Part shown: positions 13,594 to 25,747 of the stretch, one piece after another | How the letters are laid out: each line of letters opens with the position of its first letter | Position numbering within the stretch: the first letter of the stretch is position 1 | Source of the DNA: Cichorium intybus | Taxonomy: Eukaryota; Streptophyta; Magnoliopsida; Asterales; Asteraceae | DNA length: 64,000 nt | Assembly (NCBI GenBank): GCA_023525715.1 | Contig: CM042012.1 | Span: forward strand, 46,337,941-46,401,940 | Reading direction: 5' to 3' | Made by a program: the position numbers and the translations under genes | The notes under the pieces: generated by a model | What the model was told of the DNA's origin: nothing | Seen by the model: only the letters and a program-made list of their open reading frames with translations | Databases searched by the model: none

Positions 13594-14146
13594 GATTGAA
13601 CCATTTTTTATGTAATGTTTGTTTTTAAAAAAATACCTCATCTTGTTCACCCATAAACTCCAAAATAGCAGAGTGCCTTTGTCTCAGTGCTTTTAGTTTT
13701 GATCTCAATTCGGGTAGTAGAAATGGGACGCCCTTTCAGTACACTTTTCTTATTTCCCTGCTATCAAATAGTGGTTGATTAAAAAACAATAAAAAATTCA
13801 GCAGTAAATATAGTAACACAAACGAAAATGTACATGTAGCAACTTATCAGACAAAAATGGCAAATTAAAATAGGGCTAAATGCAAGAATCGAAATTTAAC
13901 CTGGGAAAAGAAACGAGGAATCATAAAAAGTATTAAAAATGTAGATCAAAGAAATAAGGAATCTTAAAAAAGATATAATTTTACTATCCTATAAAAGATG
14001 TAAGCATTTGGAATGATATGAATAGCACTATGTACTTGATTCATTGTGCATAACTAGAAAGTATTATTTTGATAAGAAGATTATGCAAAATGAGAAAGGA
14101 TGAATTTATAGATATCCCTACTATCTAATCGTACTACCTCTGATTT

Positions 14147-14247
14147 GATTTTTTTTTTTTTTTTTGTTTTTTTCTTTTGTCTTTTGTCTTTTTTGTTTGT
14201 TTGTTGTTTTTTTCTTTTTTTTCTTTTCTTTTATTAATAGTATTTGA

Positions 14248-14280
<33 letters not shown>

Positions 14281-14283
14281 CAT
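14147..14283. repeat. T-rich tract and (TTA)n microsatellite
   Basis: A poly-T/TTTTG-rich stretch (14147-14235) followed by about ten TTA units (14251-14281). A partly complementary A-rich, AAT-rich stretch lies at 14995-15170, suggesting imperfect inverted arms around 14.1-15.2 kb. Confidence 0.8.
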
Positions 14284-14307
14284 CGTTATTATAAAAACAA
14301 TAACAAT

Positions 14308-14605
14308 GAATTTACCTTTTATAATCTTTACGGTTTAGGAACAATAAACAATACTTTTTTAAACTAATTACGACACAATTAACGGTGTTTATAATTTTAT
14401 AAAATTATGTCAAATTATATCAATATAGTTATATCTAATTTGAACCAATGTCAAATTACTGAATTTAGCTTTTATAATTTTTACGTTTTAGTAACAATAA
14501 ACAATATGTTTTTTAAAGTAATTACGACACAACGAACGATTTTTATAATTTTATAAAATTATGTCAAATTATATCAAAACGGTTATGTCAAATTTGAACG
14601 AATGT
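14308..14605. repeat. Two-copy tandem duplication, about 153-bp period
   Basis: The segments 14308-14446 and 14461-14605 match closely. Both run from GAATTTA(C/G)CTTTTATAAT, through AATTACGACACAA, to AAATTATGTCAAATTATATC and TTTGAAC(C/G)AATGT. They are diverged by substitutions and small indels, so the duplication is not recent. No coding capacity. Confidence 0.85.
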
Positions 14606-15860
14606 GTAAAAAATAACAATATAAATAATAATAGCAATGTAAAGTTTGATCCAACATTACAATTGCACGGTGTGTTATCTGGATAACGAACATAAAATTT
14701 AGCCGTGCACTATACAATGTTTCTCATTCAGCAGAATGTTCTGATCTGTACGCACGCACAAGCATGGACAAACGGAGATGGTGTACAACTCGTCGACGGA
14801 TCAAGAATGACGGTTTCCGGCTAATAATAACATGAATTTCAATTTACTTACAAACGGTATAACCCGAAGGATTTTATAAAAAATAAATTCTACATACAAC
14901 CACTTGATTTATAAACGACTGAATAAATTCAAACAAATAAAAAAGAGACATTAGATTATCAATAAATACGAACGGTTATAATTTTATAAAAGCTAATAAT
15001 AATAAAAATAATTTAATTAATAATAATAATAATGATAATATAATAATATAGAAAAAGACAACAAAAGACAAAATTGATATAAAACAAATAATCTAATTTG
15101 CCAAAGGGAAACCTCTTTATCCAAAAAAAAAAAAAATAAGCTAGTCAAATCAGGGGAGTAATATTGATAAAAAACTAATATAACTAAAACCCTTTTTGAT
15201 TTGATCGTATTAAGGGTACAAAATGAAATAGGGGTAGTTATAGCACAACACAATGATAAAACCTTGTCCTTGAGACCACCTATACGGTCGTAGCTACACC
15301 AACATCAGGCATCTTAGGTACTTTAGCTCTGTTGAAATTTGGAAAAAAACCATATATTTTGCTACCATGCAACTTTTTTGTAACAAAATTTGGGAAAAAC
15401 CATATATTTTGTTTTAATGTGTTAAAATATTATGACATATCCAACTAAGGAGAGTACCTTGGCATTGTAGTACTTACAAGAAGTAAATAGTACCCGTTGA
15501 AGCTTGTAGATTCCCCAAAATCTCTACACATTACCAAAGCAAAATCGTGTAACATTACACATAAGAAAATCAAAATTTTAAATGAAGGTTACCTCCTTCC
15601 GATTAATCAAAGGAATTGCTGGAGCTTGTCTGGAGGCCTAGACACAAACATGCACTAAAATTCAAATATTTGTGTGTACCGACTCAAACATGAAGAGTAA
15701 GTCAGCAATCACATATAACTAAAGAAAAAAAAATTAAGAAATACTTTGTACCGATTCTCCAGAATAAGAATCAGAAATCATAACAGATGTTTTTGCAAGG
15801 CTAAGATAGCTTCAAATCGAAACTGTCCTTTGCAATCATTGTAACCGCCAGTCTCCATTT
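14606..15860. other. AT-rich intergenic DNA
   Basis: No supported gene. It includes the A-rich arm at 14995-15170. Short open stretches lack recognisable motifs. Confidence 0.5.
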
Positions 15861-15989
15861 GTTGATTTACCTTGCCTCATACGTCGTCGACGATAGTCTT
15901 AACCTCTGGTGTACCACCGAAACAATAATCGAAAACTAGAATCAAAGAAGCTAACAGATAATGAAACCAAACAAGTGAAGAAAAATGAA

Positions 15990-16205
15990 TCATAACATAT
16001 CCAAATCAGACTCACCGAGGAAACGATTGGCATTGATGGCTAAGACGTCGAAGCATTGAGAGACCAGGGTTTTACTCTTGGGAACAGTGTGTCGCTGTTG
16101 GATACGGTTGTGGCGGTCAGTGATGGCGATATGGCCACCGTTGGAACTGAGAATCGATATGGCCACCGTTTTTGGATTCAAAATGGTCCAAAAAAAGGCA
16201 AACAA
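15990..16205 (-). pseudogene. Unrecognised exon-like fragment
   Basis: An open minus-strand stretch of 71 codons includes TVAISILSSNGGHIAITDRHNRIQQRHTV in overlapping parts. It runs into a good splice-donor-like CTCG|GTGAGT at about 16018. Further down the minus strand, around 15930-15860, are other exon-like bits (GGTGGTACACCAGAGGTTAAG). I do not recognise the family. It could be the first exon of a decayed gene or a captured fragment. Confidence 0.3.
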
Positions 16206-17233
16206 TTCAAAATGGTAAAAAAAAGAGGCAAGCGTTTTTTTTATTTTTTCAATATGTATCCATCTTGGTTCCTGATAACCCGATACCCGTAATTCAATGT
16301 ATTGGGTTTAATCAGGTACTTAACGTTGGTTCTTGGTAATCTGGTCTGGTTCTCAGGTGCTCGTTGCTTCATATTCGATTTGTTCCTCTCCGATTGCTTC
16401 AGGTCCGATTTGCTTCAATTTAATTTGTTCGACAGGTCTTATTGCTTCAGGTTCGATTGCTTGGTTCAAGCTTTCTGACTTGGTTCAAGCTTTCATATCC
16501 GATTCGGTTTAAAATTGACTTCAGGTTTGATTTCTTTCATATCCGACTGCTTTTGGTTTATGTACTCATCATGTTTTAATTTTACATGTCTGATTGCATT
16601 CAAGCTCAAACAGGTTCGATAGCTCTGATTGCTTTCAAGCTCAATATTCCTTCGATTGGTTTTTTACATCATATGTTGAAATGTTCTTGCGTTCAAGGTT
16701 GAGTCTATACTTATTTTGAATGAATGCCTACTAAGTGTTTGTTAAAATGTCTTTATGTGTGTTTGTATGTAACATGTTATTCCTGGTTCATTTTTACCAT
16801 TTGAATGAACGCCTTCAAGCTTAGGACATGGTACTAAAGTTCTAAAGTTGATGTCTCTTATTATTCATGGCTGCTAGGAGCTTCGTTTCACTGACTCAGA
16901 GAGGTCTAGGGAAGCATGTTTTATATAATTAATGAAGAAGCTTCTTAGATTTGGGGGCAGGCTGAGGATTCGTCTAATGGTTGTTTCTTGGGGTGCAATT
17001 GGTTTGTAAATCACAATTAATTATTGGTAAAAAGTATTGAAATACATGATGTAATCTGACCTTCAACTCATTCATTTAGATTTGTTTATATCTGAAATTA
17101 AGAAAATGACTAAACCATACTGTTTATGATTTTTATTAAGCTTCTATTATGATATTTGTGTTTCTGATTTGTATTAAGGTTGTGTTATGCTGAAATAATT
17201 TTTGGTTATTTACTTATTATCTTAGAATATTAG

Positions 17234-17234
<1 letters not shown>
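16206..17234. other. Intergenic DNA with imperfect CTTCAGGTTCGATT repeats
   Basis: Between 16340 and 16660 short motifs such as GATTGCTTCAGGT(C/T)CGATT and GGTTCAAGCTTTC recur irregularly. The rest is plain AT-rich DNA. No gene is supported. Confidence 0.5.

Positions 17235-17315
<81 letters not shown>
17235..17315. repeat. (AT)n microsatellite
   Basis: About 80 bp of pure AT dinucleotide. Confidence 0.95.
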
Positions 17316-17317
<2 letters not shown>

Positions 17318-18030
17318 CGAATTAAGGTCTTCTATTAATACCTTAACCCTGGTCGATCGACTAGGTACCGTTGAGCGTTTTTTATAACCATGTTATAAAC
17401 GAGTGTAACGAGTCTGTTGTTTTTCGATTTGCTAGTCTTTTGATGAACCTATTACAAAATTTGATACCTTAGGAGAATGTAGAAGGTGTTTCATATTGAA
17501 AATATTTGTATTTAGGGTGACGTTTGATTTGAGTCCTAATCAAGCTATTGAATTTGCTTATTCATCATTATCCTCTAATAAGAAAATAATATACATCAAG
17601 GAACCAGTTTAAAGTATTGTCAATTTGGTTGCAACAAAAACATTAAGCTAATAGAAAGAGAAGATGGGAAAATAAAATTTAATATATTGATTCACTCATA
17701 TAATGTAATAACAATGTACTTTCCATTTATTTGTTTATTATAGCGTCCCACTTTCATTTCTCTATTATCTTAGATTATATACTTTTTGGTGTTGAATAAA
17801 TATGTATATATTTATTTTTCAATATAAATATATTGTCATTTTCAAATTATGTGTTAATTATTTTTAATTGGCATAACTATTTTATAGACATTTTTTATTA
17901 TCCATCTTAATTACTGCATATTGTAATGATTGATTACCTTTAAACACACAATATACATTAAAACGTGACTTTAAAGTACTTATAGTCACACTTTTTTTCC
18001 TTTTTATTGTAACAAATTTTACTTTTAGAT
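17316..18030. other. AT-rich DNA left of the Athila block
   Basis: No reading frame of note. Similarity to the Athila sequence starts abruptly at about 18031 (ACACATAGAGG), which marks a truncation breakpoint and not an LTR end. Confidence 0.5.
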
Positions 18031-20897
18031 ACACATAGAGGCAGGAGTACGCAAACTCCTGTCAAATGTTGGTTGGGAAGGGTTGATGAATATAAGCGAA
18101 AAAAGCTATTCCAACCCCACTATCGAATTTTTGTCTTCCGTTGAATTTAACGTTCATACTACAGTGTTGTCTTTTAGAATGTTCAACAGGTCTTACCAAA
18201 TCACACAAAACCAATTGTGTGAACTTATTGGCGCGCCGGTCGCCAACACTTATGACCAAAGAGGCAAACTGAATAAACTGTTCCACCGGGAAGTTGGCAA
18301 TTTCTGGACCAAGATTTCCACAGAAAACTTCTACCGTCCCAGTAATGCCAAAGCCTCCAGCATCATCCATCCCGTCCTCAAAGTCACCCACCGCATGATT
18401 TCTTCTATCTTCTTCCCACAAGAAGAAATAAGCAAGGCTGGCCTAAATGAGCTTGAGCTTCTCTACTGCATGATCAATCCAGGGCCTAAAACCCCAAATT
18501 TTGGATCCTGGATCATGTACAAACTACTTAAACTAAGTAGAAGTTCATCTGGCCAGATCCATTGCGGTGGCATTATCACACTAATAGCCAAGCATCCAGC
18601 CCTGGGCATCAGATTTCCTGATAACCTTGAGATAGTCAGAGGTGAGCGATACCTCACCTCCGATGTTCTTGAGGGTATGAGGTTATTTCGACGGCCCGAA
18701 TCCGACGAAATTTGGCAAGCCGACGGACGCGATTATCTGCGGGTGAACAACCGAAATGCCCGAATACTTCGATTAGCCAACCCAGTCTCCACCACAAATT
18801 GGAAGCCTCCTTCCAACATGGGCCTACAACTACCCGCTCCCAACCTACCCCCTCGAGAGCCCAGCCCACCACCGAGACAGCCCCAGGAGCCCGACCCTTC
18901 AAGTTCTGCTAGCTCATTTCCTCCAGAGCACAGTCTATACATGGAGCAATTTTCTAGCATCAACTCCCAGCTTGCGGATCTTCGCCTTGATTATCAAGGC
19001 ATCTATGATAATCTTGGTGAGATTGATACACACCAAATGGAGCTGCGCCAAGACTTTGAGCAGTTTAGAGAGAACCAGTATAAACATAACCAAGATGTTA
19101 TGTCTATACTCTCTGACATACAAAGATCCGTTGCCTTCAACCCATGGCAACAGCAGCAACCACTGCAGCCACCGCAACAACAACAGCAGCCGGGCAGCCA
19201 ACCACCCCCGCCCCCTCAATTTCCACCTTATCCATATTTCCCACCATACCCTTACCCTCCATTTCCGCCACGGGGACCCTTCCCCGACCCTCAGTAGGTT
19301 GTTTCTATCTCCTTCCCTAATGTATTGTGGACACTACATTTATTTTAAGCTTGGGGATGAGGAAATAAATCCCATTTAAAAAAAAAAAAAAAACAACAAC
19401 AAAAATTCAAAAATATTTTATTTCTTGCATTATTTTTAAACTTTTGCATGCATTTTTGTTATCTCTTGCTTCTCACCTATGTGACACCTTTAAATTGCAA
19501 CCATAATACATCTCATAGTTAAACTTCTTGTATTTTTGTCCCCTATCTACATGCAACATCATCATCTTTTGAAACCCTAGATCTTCATTAGGAACTTCTT
19601 TTTATTAATTTTCTAGCATAGATACGATTGGGAGAATTATAAAACACACATGAAATTGAATCAAAACTATTCTAGCAAAGAACGCTTTATTCACCCGTGA
19701 GTTCATCAATGTGTGTAATCGACTAGGAGAAATACTATGGAAGTTGCACTAGTCCCCCCTCATGACCATACATTTGCATATTGTCTATTAAACATAAGGT
19801 TTATCTCAAAATCGCGATTTTTCAAAGTCATGGACAAAAATCTTATTTTCTATATTTTTTAGTTTTGTGTGGTAGTAGGTGTTATATGACCTTGTTTATA
19901 TTATTTTGGTCATTAGTGTTTTTGAGTTTTTCATTTATGTTTACAAAAATATCATAAAAATTATTTTGTCTAATCATTTTAGCAAAATTTTGTGAAAATG
20001 TTTTTATGGTGAAAATCCAGAAGTCATTTCACTTGGTTCTAAAAGATTGGTCTAAAAAAAAATAAAATAAAATAAAATAAAAAAAAATAAAAATAAAAAA
20101 AAAAGACCGAACCAAGTGATCACTCAAGTCATTTAAAGTGAAAATTTTCAACAAAAATACAATAAAAACGATTACTTGTTTTGAAAGCCTCCTCTTTTTT
20201 GCTTTCAACAACTAAATCCAATTTTGGTTTAGTTAAAAACTTCATTGACCATGTTTTAAAAATTCTTCATACATCTTGGGTCAAGTTGAAGTTCAAAAGA
20301 TTTGGTTGTCTCGGTCGTCTAGGTATCTATCATTTGTAAATAGGAATCGAGTTGTAAATTTTTGTCCCTCTGTTTTGAAAAATCATGTGTTTAGTAAATA
20401 AATATGCAAATGAGGTCGGTTGGAGGACTTGAGCAAAGTCAACTTAGTATAAGCTTCCTAGATTCGATATCCGAGCGCCCCTCCTATAAAAATGAGTGTT
20501 TATAGCCAAATCTTGAAAATGGAGCTTGCAAGGTCACACATCTTGTGACATGAGTGAATAAACACGAGAGGAGTGAACAATTGTGAGCACGTCCTTTGCT
20601 TGCGAGACGCTTTGAATAATGAGTGAAGGTTTCATGTGTGAGTTTATATTTTGTCCCAACGTGCGTATGCTAAGTAATTGATAAAAATTTGTTCCTTTTA
20701 ATGGTCTTTTGTTTTGAATAGATGGTCTAACTTATATGTGTGTAGGGTCCAAAATTGACATGATTTTTAGATATGATCGATGTTGTCTTGGTTGCTACCT
20801 AAGGTGTCTATTCTTTTTCTACTTTGTAGTTTGTTATCCACATTGTTTAGATCCTTGTTTTCCTTGAGGACAATAAAAGTCTAAGCTTGGGGATATT
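18031..20897 (+). mobile_element. 3' part of a second Athila copy, fused upstream of the complete one
   Basis: Nearly identical to 29083-31938: the last part of the extra ORF, its trailer, and the purine tract before the LTR. It has no LTR of its own on the left and runs straight into the 5' LTR of the complete element at 20898. The order is therefore truncated interior-LTR-interior-LTR, as expected when two elements recombine through an LTR or insert in tandem. Confidence 0.92.
18033..19297 (+). pseudogene. 5'-truncated Athila extra ORF (env position)
   Basis: The frame is open from the breakpoint to TAG at 19295-19297 and encodes the last roughly 420 residues of the protein at 28861. The conserved part includes SYQITQNQLCELIGAPVANTY and ELELLYCMINPGPKTPNFGSW. 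The tail is rich in Pro, Gln and Tyr (PPYPYFPPYPYPPFPPRG). The start and about the first 78 residues are gone. Unlike the downstream copy, its Pro-rich tail is not frameshifted. I infer it belongs to the plant-transposon protein family found in Athila elements; its role is unknown. Confidence 0.8.
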
Positions 20898-22498
20898 TGT
20901 TAAGTGTATTTCTAAGCATGTTTTCATGCCTTTTCATCCTTGTTTTACCTTGCATTTTATTCTCATCATTGCATATTTTTATGTTTTTTGGGATTTCAAG
21001 AATAGCAATCTACTTTCACACTTTGTGGTTGTTTTCAGGTGCTTTTAAGGGTTGAATCTTGCTTTGAATGACAATGGGAGGCTACACAAGAAATTTCAGA
21101 AGAAACGGAGCTCAAACGAAGAAGTTGCAAAAATGGCGTTCCGTTAACAGTATTGTACAGAGCCCGTGTAACTTTGTGGGCAAAAGTTACACGGCCGTGT
21201 AACTTAATATGCCACATAAGATGCCATGTCAGCTGAAGTGGAGCCCAGGAAGAAATGCAGGATTACACGACCGTGTAATTTTGGCCCAAGAAATTACACG
21301 GCCGTGTAACTTTTCCTGGTGACCAGATCTGCTTTTTGGCCCACTTTGAGTTGTTTATTCCTTCTTGTGCTGTCATTCCCATGCTACACGACCAGATCCA
21401 GATCTAACCTGATTTTGAGGCCATGTGATGAAGGAAGTGGGTCTTGGAATGATGATGTTTGCCCTTGTCCATTTTACCATTTTGCCCTTGGTGTGTTAGT
21501 ATAAATAGATGTGTCTAGTTAGCCTTAGAATCATCCCATCTTTCTATTATTTTCTGAATACTCTCTAGATACATTGTGTTTGTGTTTGTGTGCAACTTCA
21601 AGTGTGGATTATCTTTATTTTGTAAGTTCTTTTCTCTTTTACTAGTCATGAGTGGCTAGTAACCTTATTTTCTGGTTTTGTATTAAGGATTATGATTGTG
21701 ATTTAATATAAAGTTTGATGTTTGATTTTATATCTTTCTAGTGATATGATTTTGAGATTTAACAAATGTTTGGTTTTTATTTATTTCATATTGGCCATTT
21801 GATCTTAAATATCAATCAATCTAGTCATACAAATTATAAAATCCGTAATTGTTTTATAAAATGTTATTTGTGATAATCATCTTTAATTAGGTGAAAATCA
21901 TATCCCATGTTTTAACGCTTCAACGCTTGTTTAGGAGTATTGAACATTGTTGGGAACATTCACATAAAACATAATGCAATCTTTCATTCAAATTCTATGA
22001 TCTTATCTAGATTTGATTAGTAAGATTAGTCTTAGTTAACGAGCTTCTATTGACTAAGGTACATTAGATGAATGGTGTATGTGCGAGCTTTCGGCATACA
22101 CAAAGTACCAACTTAGAAAGATTAAAGTTATAAACATCATTCTTATTGTTATTTCCAATCATATGACTACAAATGCAAAACCAGAATTTGTCCCCAAATT
22201 ATAAAAACAATCATTCTATATATTTTGTCCCAAGTTATTTGTTCTCAATATTTACATAATTGTTGTTCAACTATTCATCAAAACCCCCCCTTTCGGTTAC
22301 TTTCTTTACAAGTTTGACTTCCGTGAATTCAAGGTGTAATCCATTAGACCATCGCTCCCTGTGGATCGACCCTGCTTGCCATTTATACTACACAGTTAGT
22401 ATTTATAACAAGTAGTGCAATCACGAAATATTGGTAATTAATAAATCATTTCAAACCATATTTCAATTCTTTTATTTTGTTGATTACGACACTCAACA
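20898..22498 (+). repeat. Athila 5' LTR (shared with the upstream partial copy)
   Basis: A 1601-bp LTR. It contains a cluster of 18-bp palindromes GTTACACGGCCGTGTAAC or close variants (about 21154-21172 degenerate, 21186-21203, 21262-21279, 21293-21310) and a TATA box TATAAATA at 21500-21507. Confidence 0.95.
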
Positions 22499-22501
22499 AA
22501 T

Positions 22502-22519
22502 TGGCGCCGTTGCCGGGGA
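22502..22519 (+). promoter_or_regulatory. Athila primer-binding site
   Basis: TGGCGCCGTTGCCGGGGA lies three bases after the 5' LTR. This is the tRNA-complementary site typical of Athila/Tat gypsy elements. Confidence 0.9.
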
Positions 22520-22540
22520 GCACGACATTACTAATATTTT

Positions 22541-25500
22541 ATGCCAAGATCTTCACGAACAGGTACGCCTCTTGAACTTGATTCGGAGATTGAGAAAACC
22601 GCGAAAAGGCTAAGGAAGCAAGCTAAACTTCGCAAGAAGCAGCAAGCTTCCCAAACCGCTTCTTCATCAAACCCTCCTATCATAGACATTTGGCAAGACC
22701 TTTCTTCATCCGAAACAGAAACAGAATCCGAATCAGATAACAACGTCCCACATACACCTCCCTCTCAAACAAACCATACTCCTATGGCCGAAAATCCACC
22801 TCAAGAGCGAACACTTCGCCAATGGGCAACCCAAGATGTTACCCAACAACCTCTCTGCATAACTTACCCACACATGACGAACTTCGAATTGAAATCCGGG
22901 CTCATTCATTTACTACCTCAATTTCGGGGAGTAGAAAATGAAGACCCGCATAAAATTTTGAAGGAATTTCACGTCGTATGTGTAGGAATGAAACCACATG
23001 ATGTCTCGGAAGACCAAATCAAGTTAAGGGCACTACCCTTTTCATTGCTAGACTCAGCCAAAGAATGGTTATATGACCTACCACCGGGGTCGGTCACAAC
23101 ATGGAATGGTCTTGCAAGGTTATTCCTTGACAAATATTTTCCAGAGACGAAAGCTTCAAGTCTGAGAAGGGAAATAATTGGTATCAAGCAAGGGAAGAGA
23201 GAAGCTTTACATACGTATTGGGAACGATTCAAAAAGTTGTGTGCCCGATGCCCGCAACACGGTATTTCCGATTACCAATTGTTTCGATATTTTTGTGAAG
23301 GCCTAACACCAATGGAGAGACGTTTAATAAACGCTTCAAGTGGAGGCTCTTTAATCGATCAAACACCAACCCAAATAAGAGCATTGATCGAGAAAATGGC
23401 GGAAGAGTCCAAACATACTCAAGGAGAGGACGAATGGTATGTAGATCCACCACGAGGAGTAAAAGAGGTAAACACTCCTTATCTTGAAAATCAAATTTCT
23501 AAACTAACCAAAGCTGTGATGCAACTAACAAAAGAAAAAGGAGTTGAACCAACGGTTAGAGCATGTGGAATTTGCTTGCAACACGGACACCCAACTGACA
23601 TGTGTCCCGAGTTACAAGATGATCAAGAGCAAGCAAAAGCAATGGGGGGATTTACCGGGCAAAATCAGAGACAGTTTGATCAACCTCGGAGCAACCAAAA
23701 TTGGAACTACCAGTCCAATCAAAACCGTAACCAATACCAGGAGAGACCAAAACAATACTATCAAAACCCTCCACCACAAAATACAGCAAGCACGAGCATG
23801 TCCTTGGAAGACATTGTGAAAAGTCTAGCCACAAGCACGCATTCATTTCAGCAAGAAACAAGGGCTAGTATCAAGAACCTAGAGCAACAAATGGCTCAAC
23901 TAGCCACTTCTGTCAACAAGATGGAATCTCAAGGTAAGTTACCTTCTCAATCTCAAGAAAATCCCAAACATAATGTAAATGCCGTTACCTTAAGAAGTAG
24001 GAAAAGCTATGACGGACCAAGCTTGTCAAAAGAAAGACAAAGAGAGATAGAAATCGAAGACGATACCGATTCAAGAAGCGAAGCTCCAAAGGAACCATCC
24101 AAAGTTGAGGTAAAAATCACTCCTCCTCCTTTTCCATCTAGACTTAAAAACACAAAGAAAGAAAAGGAAAATCAAGAAATTATGGACATGTTTCGGAAAG
24201 TTGAAGTAAATATTCCTTTACTAGATGCAATCAAACAAATTCCTAGATATGCCAAATTTCTTAAAGAACTTTGTACCTCCAAAAAGAAACTAAAAGAAAG
24301 CGGAACTGTTACAGTCGGTGAAAACATCTCGGCTGTTTTGCAAAAACGATTACCAAAAAAATGTAAAGATCCGGGTGTTTTCACTGTTCCATGTAAAATG
24401 GGAAATCTCTACATTCCAAAAGCCATGCTAGATCTTGGCGCTTCAATTAATGTCCTACCTTACTCTATTTTTAAATCACTAAAAGTAGGACCATTAATAA
24501 GCACCGGGGTGATAATTCAACTAGCCGATCGCTCTATAGTACACCCAAAAGGTGTATTAGAGGACGTTTTGGTACAAGTTAATGAACTAGTATTTCCCGC
24601 CGACTTTTACGTTTTGGATATGGGTGGAGACGAAACATCAAATTCTTGTTCTATACTCTTGGGAAGACCTTTCATGAGCACCGCAAGAACAAAAATTGAT
24701 GTTTTCAATGGAACGCTTTCCATGGAATTTGATGGAGAAATTATAAATTTCAATATTTTTGATGCTATACGTTATCCACAAACTGTTTCGTCTTTAAATT
24801 TTCTTGATGTAATCAACCCATTAGTTGAAGAATGTTTTGAATTGTCTAACACTGATTTATTAGCTCTAGTCTTAAACAAAAATTTAGACAAGGAGAAGAC
24901 AAAGGAGCTTATCGAGAAATTCGATCTAAGTCAAGAAATCTTGGAAATCGCATCATACCTAGACCACCAAAAGAAAGCAATGTATGATCTGCCAAAAGTG
25001 CCATTGCAAATTTCTAACGAAAAACTTCTTCCTTCCATTTTACAGGCACCAAAGTTGGAGTTAAAAGATCTCCCCAACCATTTGAAGTACATGTACTTGG
25101 GAGAAAAGGATACCTTACCAATCATCATTTCCAACAAACTGTCTGAAGAAGAAGAAAAAGAATTGATGGGATTGCTAAAGAACTACAAAGAAGCTTTCGG
25201 CTGGACAATAGCCGACATCAAAGGACTTAGCCCATCGATGTGCATGCACAAGATTTTCATGGAAGATGAGTACAAACCGTCAAGAGAAGCCCAGAGACGA
25301 CTCAATCCACCTATGATGGAGGTGGTCAAAAAGGAGATTCTTAAGCTATTGGACGCAGGAATGATTTACCCAATATCAGATAGCAAGTGGGTAAGTCCAA
25401 TCCTGGTTGTCCCAAAGAAGACCGGAATAACAGTGACGGAAAACAAGCAAGGTGAGTTGGTACCCACCCATGTGCAAAACGGGTGGCGTGTTTGTATTGA

Positions 25501-25747
25501 TTACCGAAAGTTAAACTCTTCTACTCGTAAAGATCATTTCCCACTACCCTTTATCGACCAAATGTTGGAAAGGTTAGCGGGAAAAACTCATTACTGTTGT
25601 CTAGATGGATATTCAGGTTTTCACCAAATACCCATTGCACCGGAAGATCAAGAGAAAACAACTTCACATGCCCCTTTGGCACGTTTGCGTACCGGCGAAT
25701 GCCTTTTGGGCTTTGCAATGCCCCCGCCACATTCCAAAGGTGCATGA
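22541..25747 (+). pseudogene. Athila gag-protease-RT (frameshifted inside RT)
   Basis: Starts MPRSSRTGTPLELDSE. The gag core is near residues 130-260 (SAKEWLYDLPPGSVTTWNGL, FLDKYFP). It is followed by a CCHC knuckle CGICLQHGHPTDMC, a protease motif DLGAS at about nucleotide 24431, and the RT N-terminal half (WVSPILVVPKKTG, WRVCIDYRKLN, HYCCLDGYSGFHQI). A one-base loss near 25665 shifts the frame, and this ORF ends at 25747 in unrelated residues. The RT domain continues in another frame (see next entry). The protein would be a gag-protease fusion with truncated RT. Confidence 0.93.

Noticed and set aside
18062..18421. Minus-strand open frame opposite the Athila extra ORF (also at 29113-29472)
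   Set aside because: Shadow of the plus-strand coding region; the same in both copies because the DNA is duplicated.
21154..21310. CRISPR-like array of short palindromic repeats
   Set aside because: Four palindromes with irregular spacing in a plant LTR; no array structure or cas genes.
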